DNA from: PALSA-693 sp963781155
GTDB lineage: Bacteria > Actinomycetota > Acidimicrobiia > Acidimicrobiales > Palsa-688
Reading direction: 5' to 3'
DNA length: 64,000 bases
Assembly: GCA_963781155.1 (NCBI GenBank)
Contig: CAWAEC010000016.1
Coordinates: 124,001 to 188,000, forward strand
Part shown: piece by piece, positions 8,341 through 18,736 of the stretch
Numbering within the stretch: position 1 is the first letter of the stretch
How the letters are laid out: each line of letters starts with the position of its first letter
Program-made: the position numbers and the translations under genes
The notes under the pieces: generated by a model
What the model was told of the DNA's origin: nothing
Databases searched by the model: none
What the model saw: the letters and a program-made list of their open reading frames with translations, nothing else

Positions 8341-11154
8341 GTGGGGCGGAACAGAGAACAGGAGTGGAATCTCGTCGGGCGAGACGTCGAACGAGCCACG
8401 GCACTCGCCGGCCTCGGCCTCCGAGGCGGAGTGCTGCTCGTCGGCGCGGCCGGTACCGGCAAAACAGCGGTTGCCAAGGCTCTGATCGAGGAAGTGCGCC
8501 CCGCCGCGACCAATGAGGTCATGTGGTTGGCGGCCAATGCCGCCGGTCCCGCCATTCCATTCGGGGCCTTTGCGCCGCTGGTGCCACAGGTGGGTGGCGA
8601 TCTTCGCCACAACGATCTGCCATTCGATCTGCTCCAGACTCTGCGCCGAGAAGTTCTCGCCCGGGCCGCGGGAAAACACCCTTTGCTCGTAGTGGATGAC
8701 GCCCATCGCCTGGACGACGCATCCGCGACCCTCGTGTTCCAGCTCGTCTCGGCAGGGAGCGCCAGTGCCATCGTGACGTCGAGGGCCGGTGCGGCCCTGC
8801 CCGAAGGGGTTCGGGCGCTCTGGAAGGACGGGCTCATCGAGCGGATCGACCTGCAAGCCCTCGGCCGCCTGGACACCATCCGACTGGCTGCCGAGCTCCT
8901 GGATGGTCAGGTGGATGGCGTGCTCGGCCAGGCCCTCTGGCGGATGAGCGCAGGCAACCCCTTGTACCTGAGAGAGCTGATCTGGGCCGGGCGGGCCGCG
9001 GGCCGGATCGTGGCGCAGCACGGGCTGTGGCGCCTGGAGGAGCGATTGACGATCGGCCCCCGGTTGAGCGAACTGATTCAGGAACGACTGGCCCGGCTGA
9101 GCCGGCACGAAATGTCCACGCTGGAGATCGTGGCCGTGGGCGAGCCCGTGCCGCTCGACATCTTGACCCGCCTGACGCCCGGGGTACACGTCTCGTCGCT
9201 GCAGCGCCAGGGGTTCCTCGTCGCCCAGCACGTCCGGGGAGAGCCCCAGGAGCTGGTCCGCCCTGCTCATCCCCTTTACGGTGAGGTGGTGCGCGCCGGG
9301 CTCGCCGCACCCCGCCTTCGGGACCTGCGCGCCGAGCTGGCAGCTGCCTTCGAGGCGTCCGGGCGGCTTCGGTCCGATCTGTTGCGGTTGGTGACCTGGC
9401 AGCTGGACACCGAAGGCGTCGACGACCCCGAACTGCTGCTGACCGCCAGCCGCGGCGCCGCGGACCAGCAGGACTGGAAGCTGTCGGCTCGTCTGGCCGA
9501 CGCCGCCCTTTCCGTGACGAAGGACACGGCGGCGTCGATGCTCCTCGCGGAGGCTCTCGACCATCAGGGACGCCACCTGGAAGCCCTGACCGCGCTGGCC
9601 GGCTGCGAGGGCGACGGCGACGACGAGGCGGCCCGACTGGCCTGCCTGCGCGCCCATATCCTCCATTTCGGGCTCGGCCGGGTGGACGAGGCCGACCGCC
9701 TGCTCCTCACGGCCGAAACCACCATCGCCGACAGCTCCCACCGGGCCTGGGTCGCTGCCATCCGGGCTGGCTTGACCACGTTCTGCGGCCGACCTGAGGA
9801 AGCCGCCGCCCACCTCCGCCCTCTGCTGGATACGCCCGGGCTCTCCAGCCGGGCGACAGTGAGCGGCCGTGCCGCGCTCGCCTTGAGCGCCGCCTGGTCC
9901 GGACGGGCTTCCGAGGCGGTGGAGGCGGCCGAATCATGCCTCGAACCCGGTCTGCAAGCCGCCGACGACACGCCGGTTTCCGTCCGTTGGACCGTCCTGG
10001 CCTGCCTGTCTGCCTACCGGCTGGCGGGCCGGCTCCACGACCTGGAGGCGCTCGCCGTGTCGGAGTACGAGCGCTCGATTCAGGTGGGGAACACGCGCGA
10101 CCAGGGGGTTGCGGCCGGCGCCCTGGGCTGGGTGTCCCTGGCCCGTGGCCGGTTGACGGCCGCCGCCGGCCAGTTCCGGGAATCAGTCGCCGTCCTGCAT
10201 GCGGTCGACTGGACCACCGTCCGCAGCCAAAGCCTGGCCGGGCTGGCCGAGTCGCTGGCCCTTACTGGAGACGCGGACGCGGCCGAGGCTGCGGTCGAGG
10301 AGGCCGGGGTTGCACCGGTACTGGCCGCCGGCACGCCGACCGCAGCTGCGCCGATCCCGCCCGCTCCCGACAGCGCCGCGGGGCCAGCCGGCGATGCCGG
10401 AATCGAGGCAGCGATGGAGGCGGCCATGGAGGCCAGCGGCTACGACGACCTCCAGGCGACCGGCTGGGTGTGGTCCGGTGTCGAGACGGCGAAGGCGTGG
10501 GCCAGCGCGGCCCGGGGGCAGCTGAGCCGATCCGTTGACGCCTTTCGGGCGGCCGCCTCGGCGGCTCGGGCCAAAGGCCAGGTCGGATTTGAGCTCATGG
10601 CCTTGCACGGCGCCGCTCGCCTGGGCGATGTCGAGGCCGCCGATCGGCTGGCCGCGATGGCCACCTGGATGGACGGACCGCTCGTCCAGGCCGTGGCCAC
10701 CCAGGCCGTCGCCATGGCCGCCGGGAGCGGCCCGGGATTGGACCGGGCGGCCGAGGTGTGGGAGTCCATGACGATGTGGCTGTACGCGGCGGAGTGTTCC
10801 GCCTCAGCGAGCCGCGCCCACACCCTGGCGGGGTCCCGCCGACAGGCGGCCGCGTCAGCCAGCCGAGCTGAGGCCTTGTTCGACCACTGCGAAGGGCCCC
10901 GCCCGGTGGGACTGGCCGTCACCTGGGCTGCGCCCGCACTGACGCGCCGTGAGCGAGAGGTCGCGCTCCTGGCCCAAACCGGCCTCTCCAGCCACGCCAT
11001 CGCCGAACGCCTCTACCTCTCCGTCCGCACCGTCGACAGCCACCTGGCCAGGATCTACACCAAACTCGGCATTACCGGCCGACGGGAGTTGGCCGCCGCC
11101 CTGCTGTCGCTGTCGTCGTCGCCGCCGTCCGATCGGCATCCGGCGACCGGCTGA
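8341..11154 (+). CDS. Large LuxR-type (LAL) ATP-binding transcriptional regulator
   Basis: A 937-residue regulator with three parts. The N-terminal STAND-type ATPase has Walker A GAAGTGKTA (about residues 35-43) and Walker B LLVVDDAHRLDD (about 119-130). The long Ala/Leu-rich middle looks like TPR-type helical repeats. The C-terminal LuxR helix-turn-helix (TRREREVALLAQTGLSSHAI through VRTVDSHLARIYTKLGI) ends near residue 925. LAL proteins are ATP-dependent transcription activators responding to small ligands. The in-frame GTG at 8341 is chosen because similarity begins at EWNLVGRDVERATAL and a -10 box lies 6 nt before it. It is divergent from icd and convergent with the propeller/PKD gene. 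It may control the neighbouring eCIS island, but that is inference from position only. Confidence 0.88.
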   Translation: MGRNREQEWNLVGRDVERATALAGLGLRGGVLLVGAAGTGKTAVAKALIEEVRPAATNEVMWLAANAAGPAIPFGAFAPLVPQVGGDLRHNDLPFDLLQTLRREVLARAAGKHPLLVVDDAHRLDDASATLVFQLVSAGSASAIVTSRAGAALPEGVRALWKDGLIERIDLQALGRLDTIRLAAELLDGQVDGVLGQALWRMSAGNPLYLRELIWAGRAAGRIVAQHGLWRLEERLTIGPRLSELIQERLARLSRHEMSTLEIVAVGEPVPLDILTRLTPGVHVSSLQRQGFLVAQHVRGEPQELVRPAHPLYGEVVRAGLAAPRLRDLRAELAAAFEASGRLRSDLLRLVTWQLDTEGVDDPELLLTASRGAADQQDWKLSARLADAALSVTKDTAASMLLAEALDHQGRHLEALTALAGCEGDGDDEAARLACLRAHILHFGLGRVDEADRLLLTAETTIADSSHRAWVAAIRAGLTTFCGRPEEAAAHLRPLLDTPGLSSRATVSGRAALALSAAWSGRASEAVEAAESCLEPGLQAADDTPVSVRWTVLACLSAYRLAGRLHDLEALAVSEYERSIQVGNTRDQGVAAGALGWVSLARGRLTAAAGQFRESVAVLHAVDWTTVRSQSLAGLAESLALTGDADAAEAAVEEAGVAPVLAAGTPTAAAPIPPAPDSAAGPAGDAGIEAAMEAAMEASGYDDLQATGWVWSGVETAKAWASAARGQLSRSVDAFRAAASAARAKGQVGFELMALHGAARLGDVEAADRLAAMATWMDGPLVQAVATQAVAMAAGSGPGLDRAAEVWESMTMWLYAAECSASASRAHTLAGSRRQAAASASRAEALFDHCEGPRPVGLAVTWAAPALTRREREVALLAQTGLSSHAIAERLYLSVRTVDSHLARIYTKLGITGRRELAAALLSLSSSPPSDRHPATG

Positions 11155-11189
11155 CGCAGCCCACCCGGCAACGGGGTCCCGCCGCTGCC

Positions 11190-13291
11190 TCAGGGTCCCT
11201 CGCTGCGGATCAGGGCACCGCCATCGGGTTCGGAGTCACTGGGCACCACCAGGAACGGAGCGATGGCGGGAGGAGCGCTCGAGGCGATGGCCAGGCGCGG
11301 ACCGAGTACATCTGGGGTCAGAACCAGCAACTGGGAGGGCGGCAGATTCCCGAGGGCATCGGCGACGATGACGACAGAGCCGGTCGACACGGACCAGGAC
11401 ACGGTGACAGGAGCGTCGGGCGGGAAGCCGGTCCCGCTCACGGTCACGATGGTTCCCGGAGGTCCCAGCCCGGGATTGAGGACAAGGGAGGGGAGGCCTG
11501 GGGTTGCCGTCCCGGTGGGGCTGCCCGGAGCTCCGGGTGTCGTTGTGGTGCTGCCGCCACCGGGGAGGGTGGGTGTCGTCGAACCTGGCCCGACGGAGGT
11601 GGGCGTCGTCCCCGACGACGGCGGTGTCGTCGTCACAGAAATAGTCGTGCTCGTGGTCGCCGACGCGGAGGCGAGCCGGTAGGGGGTCTGGCCGGGACCG
11701 TCCACACCGGCGGCACCCGGAACGCCGGTGGTGGTGCTGTTGCCGGCCTCGTCGGTTTCGGTGACGGTCACGGTGTAGATCCCGGGCGCGGAGTACGGGT
11801 GGAATGCGGTTGGGCCGGACGTGACGGCTGTCTTGCCATCGCCGAAGGTCCAGGCGAACGTGTTCACCTGCCCGTAGGCGACGGTCGAGGGGCTGGCGTC
11901 GAGGGTGGCGGATTGACCCACCTGGACCGGGGCGGGCGGGGCAATCCGGGCAACGGGGGCCTGGTCGGGCGCCACCACCACGGCTTGAGGTCCGGCGGTT
12001 GGACCCAGACTGGGGTCGGACTGAGGGGTGCCGTTCGTCAGGTTCATGGCGCGCGCTGGTGCGTTCATCGCGCCGGCGGAACCCAGGCCGACGGGGAACA
12101 GCGCCGCGCTCGCGCTGCCGCCCCCGCCGCCGACGGTCGCCAGGAGCGTCGACTGGTCCGGGCTGACGGCCAGGCTGAGCGCTCCATCCCGGCTGACTGC
12201 CGACGGCAAGGCGGCGACGTGTTCCAGCGGACCGGCCGGCGCCGCCAGCGAGGCCACGGCGCTCCCGAAGCTCGAGGATTGGGTCAGGCCGCCGGCGTAG
12301 ACGGTCTGGCCGTCAGGGCTGACGGTGTCCGCCAGCAGGTTGACTCCCACCGTCCCTGACGTCACCGACGACGAAAGCGTGGTGCCCGCCGCCGGGAGCG
12401 GCAGGCCCACGCCGAAGACCGTGCCGATGTCGACTCCGTAAATGTGACTCCCGTCCGGCGAAATAGCCAGGTCAACGGTTCCAATCATATTCTGGAAAGT
12501 TCCGGCGACATTGACCCCCGTCGTGCCGTGCGAGGGACCCGTCCATTCGCCATGCAACCCACCGGGTTGAATGGGGACAGCCTCGATAAAGTCATCGAAG
12601 AACTCTGCTCCCACCGGTTCCAGGCGGCCGCCGAGGTAGGCGGTCAAACCGTCGGGCGAAATCGCCATGGTGCTGGTCGCTACGGCCTGGCCACTGGGGG
12701 CGGCCACGGCGACGGGAGCCGCGCTGATGGCAGGAGGGTTGGATCCCAGGCCCACACTCCAGACCTGGCCGCTACTGTCTGCGACGTACGCGATTGACGA
12801 GTTGACCGGATCGGCGGCAACACCCTGTGGTCTGCCCTGGAGGGTTCGCCCGGGTGCGGAGATCGCACCGGTCGCGATGTTGAGGACCTGCACGGTCCAG
12901 CCGGAAATCTCCCCGTCGCCGGTCATCGCCTCCAGAAGAATGGCGTCGGCAGCATTTGGCGTAATGGCCACACCGATAATGGGATTCCCCCCGGCCGAAG
13001 AAGCGTGCTGTAGCGGCGGGGCGGACGGCGGGTCTGTCTGCACGGTTGCCAGGCTGAAGGCATCGGCAGTCCCGCCTGCAGCACCACCGACCACATACAC
13101 CGGCGGCGAGGCGCCGCTCGGGTTGGCACCCCGCGGTTCCCGCGGCCGGTCACAGCAGACGCGACGACCAATGCGACCGCCAACGACGCGGCAAGGGTCA
13201 CCGCAGTCAGTACCCGGATCCGCCCGGCATCAGGTCTCGCCGGCGGGCACCCCGCGTGACGGCGTGACCCGCAGCGGGTCGGCGAGATCAT
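11190..13291 (-). CDS. Membrane-anchored beta-propeller/PKD/IPT-like surface protein, frame broken once
   Basis: The ATG at 13291 overlaps the stop of the upstream gene as ATGA, implying translational coupling. The N-terminus carries one hydrophobic segment (VLTAVTLAASLAVALVVASA, about residues 25-45). Near 13115-13140 the reading moves to the frame containing VYVVGGAAGG, which runs intact to 11190. That part holds YncE/SMP-30-like propeller repeats (YVADSSGQVWSV, AISPDGLTAYLGGR, VSPDGQTVYAGG). A PKD domain (TFAWTFGDGKTAV...YSAPGIYTVTVTETD) follows, then a Ser/Thr/Pro linker and a final Ig-like module (PGTIVTVSGTGFPPDAPVTV). The joined length is about 700 residues. Propellers and PKD domains typically mediate binding at the cell surface. 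Its coupling to a single-pass Ig-like protein suggests the two act together at the envelope; the ligand is unknown. Confidence 0.72.
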
Positions 13292-15033
13292 CCCGCGACC
13301 AGTCGGCCCGCGTAGTAGATCCCGGGTGTGCACGCTCCACTGCACCCGGACACGACCAGTTGCATCTGGGAGCCCGGACCGAACACGGTTGGAGTGATCC
13401 AGTGGTAGTCAAGATCGCGGAAATTCGCCATCGACCACTCCATGACCGGCTGCCCGTTGCGGGCCAGGGCCAGGTTACCGGTGTCGCCCGCAGAGTTCTC
13501 GACGAGGAGATCGGTGACCTGCAGCGACCGTCCGTTCGGCACCGTGAACACCAACCTGGTGCCGTTGCCGGCGGCTTGGGCGCCGCCATTAACGGTGAGA
13601 CCGGCCGCCCCGGACGAACCGCCGCTGCCTCCGGCTCCGCTGGTGACCGTGTTGCTGCCGCTGCCGCCGCCGGCACCTGCGCCGCTGCCGCTGCCGGCCG
13701 AGCCCGACGACCCTGACCCGGATCCGGTCCCGGATTTCGGCGATCCGGTGGAGGCGACGGGAGTGATGCCATTTGCGGTCAGCTGCTTGTTGACTTCGTC
13801 TTCCGCGGTCGAACGGATCTGTGGCTTGAAGAGTGTGAACCACAGAAGTGCGAACAGCGCGGCCAGGGCGATGAGGGCGGCCAGGGCGCCGACCAACCAG
13901 CGCGGCAGGATCGGTTCCTGCAGCATCGACCCTTCGACGAACATCTCCGCCTTGTGCGGGCTCGACGTCCGCGCCGGCTGCGTCAGTACCCCGGTGCGGG
14001 CGGTCGGGCCCACCGCCCGTACGCCACCGGGCGGCGTGTCGGCGCTTTGCGGTGAACCCGGCGCGGGCCCGGGTCCGGGCGGCGGGGCGATGCCTCCCGC
14101 CAGCGAGCCCCGAGGTCCGGCCGGTCCGGGCGGTCCGGGCGGTCCGGGCTGGACGCCACCACCCGGCCGCGGCGCTCCACTCGACCCACCCGCGGCGCCT
14201 GGCAGTGCCGGGCCACCAGGGGGAGCCGAGCCGCCGGCGCCACCCGGGCCACCCGGGCCGCTGGGGCCGGCCGATCCACTGGCCCCACCCGATCCACCCG
14301 ATCCAGCGGCCCCACCCGAACCGGCTGCACCCACCTCGGAGCCCGTCCCACCGGACGGCGACGAGTCCGGACCCTCGTCCCAGAAGGCCTGCGCGGGGCC
14401 GCCCACCACCCCCTCACCATCAGGACGGTCTGTCTCGTCTTGAAGGGCGAGACGGAAGGCGCGGGTTCGCTCCGGTCCTCTCCAGAACCGGTGGGTGGGG
14501 CGAATGGCAACCTTGACGAACTGGGCATTGCCAGATCCGACGTCGACCACCGGAGGGCGAAAGCGGAATTGCAGCGCAGACTGGGGGTCGCTCCCGGAAA
14601 CTGCGGCGCGGTAGCTGCAGTTCGAGCGGTTGTCCACGGCCAGCTGGGCTCGCCCGAGCACGCGCCCTCGGGTGACACGCGGGATCAGCTCGAGGGTCAC
14701 GTCGCTGAACGCCGCCACGTTGACGGTCGCCTCCTCGACGACGCTCCCACCCGGGTCCTCGGCGGATGAGACCCGTATACCCAGGGGTGTCGGTCCGGCG
14801 TGCACAGTAGGGAGCCGCGGCGGGGCCAGAACGATGTTCGCCGTGCCGGACGCCTCGGGAAACAACGACAACGACGGGGGGCTGAACGTCACCCACGACG
14901 CTCCCGCCCCCAGAGCCTCGAAGGTGAACCGATCGACGACGGTCCCATTGTTGCGAACGGTGATCGACAGCGTGGCCGTACGCCCAGGCTCGACGTCGAC
15001 GGCCGATTCGGACAGCTGCGCTACTGCTCCCAT
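13288..15033 (-). CDS. Single-pass membrane protein with N-terminal Ig-like (NEW3/COG1470-like) domains, copy 1
   Basis: An intact 581-residue protein. Residues 1-200 form two Ig-like beta sandwiches (VEPGRTATLSITVRNNGTVV; VTLELIPRVTRGRVLGRAQL) ending in VKVAIRPTHRFWRGPE. A Gly/Pro/Ala-rich collagen-like stretch covers about 220-360. A transmembrane helix (WLVGALAALIALAALFALLW) lies near 385-405, followed by a Gly/Ser linker and a beta-rich C-terminal domain ending in GCSGACTPGIYYAGRL. There is no signal peptide, so the N-terminal half is probably cytosolic and the C-terminal part outside. The gene at 43805-45260 is a clear paralogue with the same layout and the RFW[RK]GPE motif. GGAGGG precedes the ATG by 5 nt. 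A role in tethering the injection particle to the membrane is possible, as reported for CisA in Streptomyces, but no homology to CisA is claimed. Confidence 0.75.
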   Translation of the reverse strand: MGAVAQLSESAVDVEPGRTATLSITVRNNGTVVDRFTFEALGAGASWVTFSPPSLSLFPEASGTANIVLAPPRLPTVHAGPTPLGIRVSSAEDPGGSVVEEATVNVAAFSDVTLELIPRVTRGRVLGRAQLAVDNRSNCSYRAAVSGSDPQSALQFRFRPPVVDVGSGNAQFVKVAIRPTHRFWRGPERTRAFRLALQDETDRPDGEGVVGGPAQAFWDEGPDSSPSGGTGSEVGAAGSGGAAGSGGSGGASGSAGPSGPGGPGGAGGSAPPGGPALPGAAGGSSGAPRPGGGVQPGPPGPPGPAGPRGSLAGGIAPPPGPGPAPGSPQSADTPPGGVRAVGPTARTGVLTQPARTSSPHKAEMFVEGSMLQEPILPRWLVGALAALIALAALFALLWFTLFKPQIRSTAEDEVNKQLTANGITPVASTGSPKSGTGSGSGSSGSAGSGSGAGAGGGSGSNTVTSGAGGSGGSSGAAGLTVNGGAQAAGNGTRLVFTVPNGRSLQVTDLLVENSAGDTGNLALARNGQPVMEWSMANFRDLDYHWITPTVFGPGSQMQLVVSGCSGACTPGIYYAGRLVAG

Positions 15034-15240
15034 GGGTCCCTCCGAAGCCGGACTCGTATGCGCCCCGTGCGAATTACAGCTTGACGCACCGACGCGGATT
15101 GGTCAGGGCGCCAGAGCGGGTTCGGCGCCGTCAATATCCAAAAGTCCATCGCGCCCCGAAAATGGCGACACGACGCGGACCGATCTCGATGTATCTTGCG
15201 TTTTTACCAGCCGGCAGGGGCCGCGCCCGGGATGGTCGCT

Positions 15241-16822
15241 CTAGTCCTTCCAGTCGTCGAGCACCGCCATTGCCGCGTTCCGGCCGTTCACGGCAATCAC
15301 ACTGCCGCCCGGATGAGTGGCGGCCCCGCACAGGTACACGCCTGCTATCGGGGTGCGCGGCGCGAAGCGCCGGTCCCACATCTGGTCCGGGAGGCACTCC
15401 CCCTGGAAGATGTGGCCGCCGGTCAGGCCGATCCGGGCTTCGACGTCGGGTGGTCCGAGCACCTGACGGTGGACGATGCAATCGTTGACGTCGGGTGCGA
15501 AGCGGGCGATCGCGGCCACCGCCGCGTCCGCGATTCCTTCGCGGCGGTCTTCCCAGCTGCCGTGGTCCAGCTGGTAGGGGACGTACTGGGCGAAGACGCT
15601 CATGGCGTGCCGTCCCGGCGGTGCGATCGAGGGGTCGTAGGCGGTGTGGAAGTAGAGCTCGCACCAGGCCGGCGACGGTGTGCCCCGCCGGCTCGCCTCG
15701 TAGGCAGCCTGGGTGTCATCGACGCCGGTGGAGATCGTCACCATCGCCCGGTGGGGCTCGACGCCGCCCGTGGCCTGAGGAAAACGCGGCAACCGGGACA
15801 GCCCGCAGTTGATCTTCAACACCGGGCTCTCGGATCGCCAGGAGTCGACCCGCCGACGGAAGGCGTCGGGTACGTCGCTTTCGCACAGGCCAAGGGTGCG
15901 CTTGGGGTCGGCGTTGGAGACAACGACTCGGGCCCGAATGGTCTCGCCTCCCTCCAGCCGGACGCCCTCGCCGGGGAGGACGGCTGCCACGGGCACTCCG
16001 GCTGCGACCACCGCGCCGGCATCGATGGCCGCGTCGGCCAGCGCGAACGAGACCCGGCCCATCCCGCCCTGCACGTAGCCCCAGGCCCCGGGAATACCCT
16101 CGAGGGTCCCTGACGCGTGCAGGAGGTGGATGGCCGCGGTCCCCGGGTCGCGCGGGACCTGCGTACGTGCCGATGAGCCCCTGCCCGTGCAGGGCGGTGC
16201 GCAGCCGGTCGTCCCGCACGTGGCGTTCGACGACGTCGGCGATAGAGGCCTTGAAGACCACCTCGATGGCCTCGGCGTCGCCGCCGAGCAGCTCCTCGAG
16301 CGCGGGCCGGTCAGGGGCGTCGCCGATCCAGGCGTCGCGGTCTCCGGCGCGGAGGGCCCGGCGGATGCGGTCGAACAACGCCCCGTAGGCCCGGTAGCCG
16401 TCGACATCTCGCGGCGACAGCTCGGCCAGGGCAGCCGCGCTGCGGTCCGAGTCCTCCCACAGGGCGATCGATGATCCGTCGGTAAAAGGACACCACAGGT
16501 GCGGGTCCACCACCTCGACCTGGTAGCCGCGCTGGCGCAGCCCGAGCTCTTCCACCACCAGCGGGTGCAGGAGCCCGACCAGGTACGCGCACGGGCTGAC
16601 AACCCAGCCGCTCTCTTTGAACGGATCTTCCAGCGTGCAGGCGCCACCGAGTCGGTCCCGGCGTTCGAGCAGCAGCACCGAGCGGCCGGCCCGGGCCAGG
16701 TAGGCCGCTGCCGTCAAGCCATTGTGCCCACCGCCGACGACCACAACGTCCCAGCGGCGGGCTACCAGGTCCGCCAGCGGTGCGGGCAGCCCCACCCGGC
16801 CGAGCACGTCATAGGTGCTCAT
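15241..16822 (-). CDS. FAD-dependent phytoene-desaturase-like oxidoreductase, frame broken once
   Basis: The N-terminus has the dinucleotide-binding fold WDVVVVGGGHNGLTAAAYLA followed by the E-R-D/LGG motif (LLLERRDRLGGACT) of the CrtI/PYROXD2 amine-oxidase superfamily. The first frame serves residues 1 to about 220. Near 16155-16175 the sequence continues in another frame (GTAAIHLLHASGTLEGIPGA), including ARVVVSNADPKRTL and the C-terminal FAD signature GVYLCGAATHPGGSVIAVNG. The joined protein is about 526 residues, normal for the family. Members catalyse desaturation or oxidation of varied hydrophobic substrates; no carotenoid genes are nearby. Its position inside an eCIS island is unexplained. 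The single indel is probably a sequence error. Confidence 0.82.
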
Positions 16823-16852
16823 GGGCCACGTCCTGTGCGCCTGCCGCTGGGC

Positions 16853-18463
16853 TCAGCTCTTGACGAACAGCTCCACCTCGGCGATGGCCGCGTTCGTGCC
16901 CTGGTCCGAGGGATAGACCGAGTTGATGGTGATGACGAGTGACGAGGTCCGGGTGGCGTCGATGGTGAAGGTCTGGAACGACGCCTCGTCTTTCAGCTTC
17001 ACCACCCGGCTGTAGGGATGGGGCCCGGGAGAAGCGATGCGAATCTGCTCCGGGCGCGCCTCGGTCAGGTAGGCCTGGGGTGTGTCCTGGTCGCCGTCGA
17101 GAAAGCCGACCTTGTTGACATTGGTCGGCGTCGCAAAGCGAATGATGAGCGACTGCCCGACACCGTTGTTCGGTGCGTCGCTCTGCCAGGAGGTATTGGT
17201 CGCCCCGTCGATGGCCAGGATGGCCTGATGGCCCGGGGCCTGACTGGTAGCGGTGGCGGCGACGGGGTGAAGCGGCGTGTAAGTCGGATGCACGTCATTC
17301 GCGATGGCGTGGTAGTCGTGCGTCACGCTGTGACGTATCGAGTGGGACCACGGACCCACGAACGCCAGCAACACGAGCACCACCACCGCCGCCAGGATGA
17401 TCCTCTTCCCCCAACTGGTCAGCCAGCCGGGTCCCGCCCCGCCGATGGCGCTGCGGCGGGTCCGGGGCCGCTCCCCCGCGGCCAGCGCCTTGCGCGGGAA
17501 CAGTTTCAACCACAGGCGCCGGTACCAGGGCAAGGTGGCCGCGAACACGGCCGCGCTCTGCAAGGAGGCGCCGCAGCGCCGGCAGAAGCGCCGGCTCGGG
17601 TCATTGCCCTCGCCGCAGCCCGCGCAGACCAGGTCGCCGGGGTTGACTTCGCGGTTCTGGGCAGGCTTGGCTCGAGACGCCGGGCGAGCCCGTGTTGCCG
17701 CCGGCTTCACCGCTTCGGGTTGCATCGCAGTCGGCTCCGCGCGAGCGGTGGCGCCTGGCGTCGGTGACGGCACAACGGGGGCGGTGGGGCCGGTCCCTTC
17801 CGGCGAACCGGTGGTCCTGGCCACACCGGCGACCGGCCGCGAAGAATCCGGGGGCGAATCGACCGCTGATCCGGCCGCCGCCGCCGTAACGGTCGCGGCC
17901 ACGGCTGCACCGGTCGCAACCGGCGCGGCGAAGCCGCCCGTCGGCTCGTGCGTCGCCGAGGGCGCCGAGGGAGCTGCGCCGGCGGGTGCCGCCGGCCCTG
18001 CGGGCGACGGGGCCGAAGCAGCGGGCCGAGAGGGACCGGGTACTGCCGCCCCCGGCGCCACCGGTCCTGCGGGGGGCACACCCACGGGAGAAGGGGCGGG
18101 CTGGGCAGCTGCCGCCGTGACCGGGACCCCCGCGGCGGGGGTTGGCGCCTCGGCCGCCGGCACATCAGGATCGGCGGGACCCGTGGGTCCGTGCTCAGGA
18201 CCCGGCCCTTCGGCTGTGGCCGCGCCGTCGACCGGACCGCCATCGCTCATTCCCATCCGGTCCTTGACCCGCTCGATGAAGCCGGTGGACGCGGTTGGGG
18301 CCGGAGTCACCTCGGGAGCCGGGGTTGGGTCGGGTGCCGGCTCGGCTGCCTCGGGCGCCTCTTGGCCCACTTTCTCTCCGGACCACTCCAGAAACCCGGC
18401 GCAAGACCCGCAGAACGTGTCAGTGTCCTCATTTTGAAACCCGCAGCGGGTGCAGAGGATCAT
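16853..18463 (-). CDS. Double zinc-ribbon, single-pass membrane protein with discoidin-like C-terminal domain
   Basis: A 536-residue intact protein. A zinc ribbon (CTRCGFQNEDTDTFCGSC) lies at residues 3-20. A long Pro/Ala/Thr-rich linker follows to about 300. A second zinc ribbon (CAGCGEGNDPSRRFCRRCG) precedes a transmembrane helix (IILAAVVVLVLLAFVGPW). The C-terminal domain of about 140 residues (AILAIDGATNTSWQSDAPN; IRFATPTNVNKVGFLDGD) resembles the F5/8 type C (discoidin/NADase glycan-binding) fold. Zinc ribbons inside and a carbohydrate-binding fold outside the membrane would suit an envelope sensor or adaptor. The ATG at 18463 is chosen because the zinc ribbon starts immediately after it and AAGGAAG lies about 8 nt upstream. 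It lies between the FAD gene and the LQRxAGN-motif gene on the same strand. Confidence 0.75.
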   Translation of the reverse strand: MILCTRCGFQNEDTDTFCGSCAGFLEWSGEKVGQEAPEAAEPAPDPTPAPEVTPAPTASTGFIERVKDRMGMSDGGPVDGAATAEGPGPEHGPTGPADPDVPAAEAPTPAAGVPVTAAAAQPAPSPVGVPPAGPVAPGAAVPGPSRPAASAPSPAGPAAPAGAAPSAPSATHEPTGGFAAPVATGAAVAATVTAAAAGSAVDSPPDSSRPVAGVARTTGSPEGTGPTAPVVPSPTPGATARAEPTAMQPEAVKPAATRARPASRAKPAQNREVNPGDLVCAGCGEGNDPSRRFCRRCGASLQSAAVFAATLPWYRRLWLKLFPRKALAAGERPRTRRSAIGGAGPGWLTSWGKRIILAAVVVLVLLAFVGPWSHSIRHSVTHDYHAIANDVHPTYTPLHPVAATATSQAPGHQAILAIDGATNTSWQSDAPNNGVGQSLIIRFATPTNVNKVGFLDGDQDTPQAYLTEARPEQIRIASPGPHPYSRVVKLKDEASFQTFTIDATRTSSLVITINSVYPSDQGTNAAIAEVELFVKS

Positions 18464-18736
18464 TCCGTGCTTCCTTCCCATCACGGCAGGAAAATCGGGG
18501 ACGTCGTTTACGCCCGGTATCGCTCCCGCCCTGGCGGCGCCATTATTACCCCTCAGATCCTGACAGATCCGGGGCGCCAATGGGGCAAACGTGCCGTCGT
18601 CGGCGGCCGGATTGGACGATCGGCGTCCTCGAGCCGCGCCAAACGGGCCGACGACGGGTCACGGCGAGCCCTTGCCAACCCCGCGGACCACGGCGGCTGT
18701 CCTCACCCCGGACGGTGACGGGCCGGGTGACCAGCG

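Noticed and set aside
12667..13716. 349-residue plus-strand open frame
   Set aside because: Antisense across two real genes (propeller/PKD and Ig-like protein), including their coupled junction.
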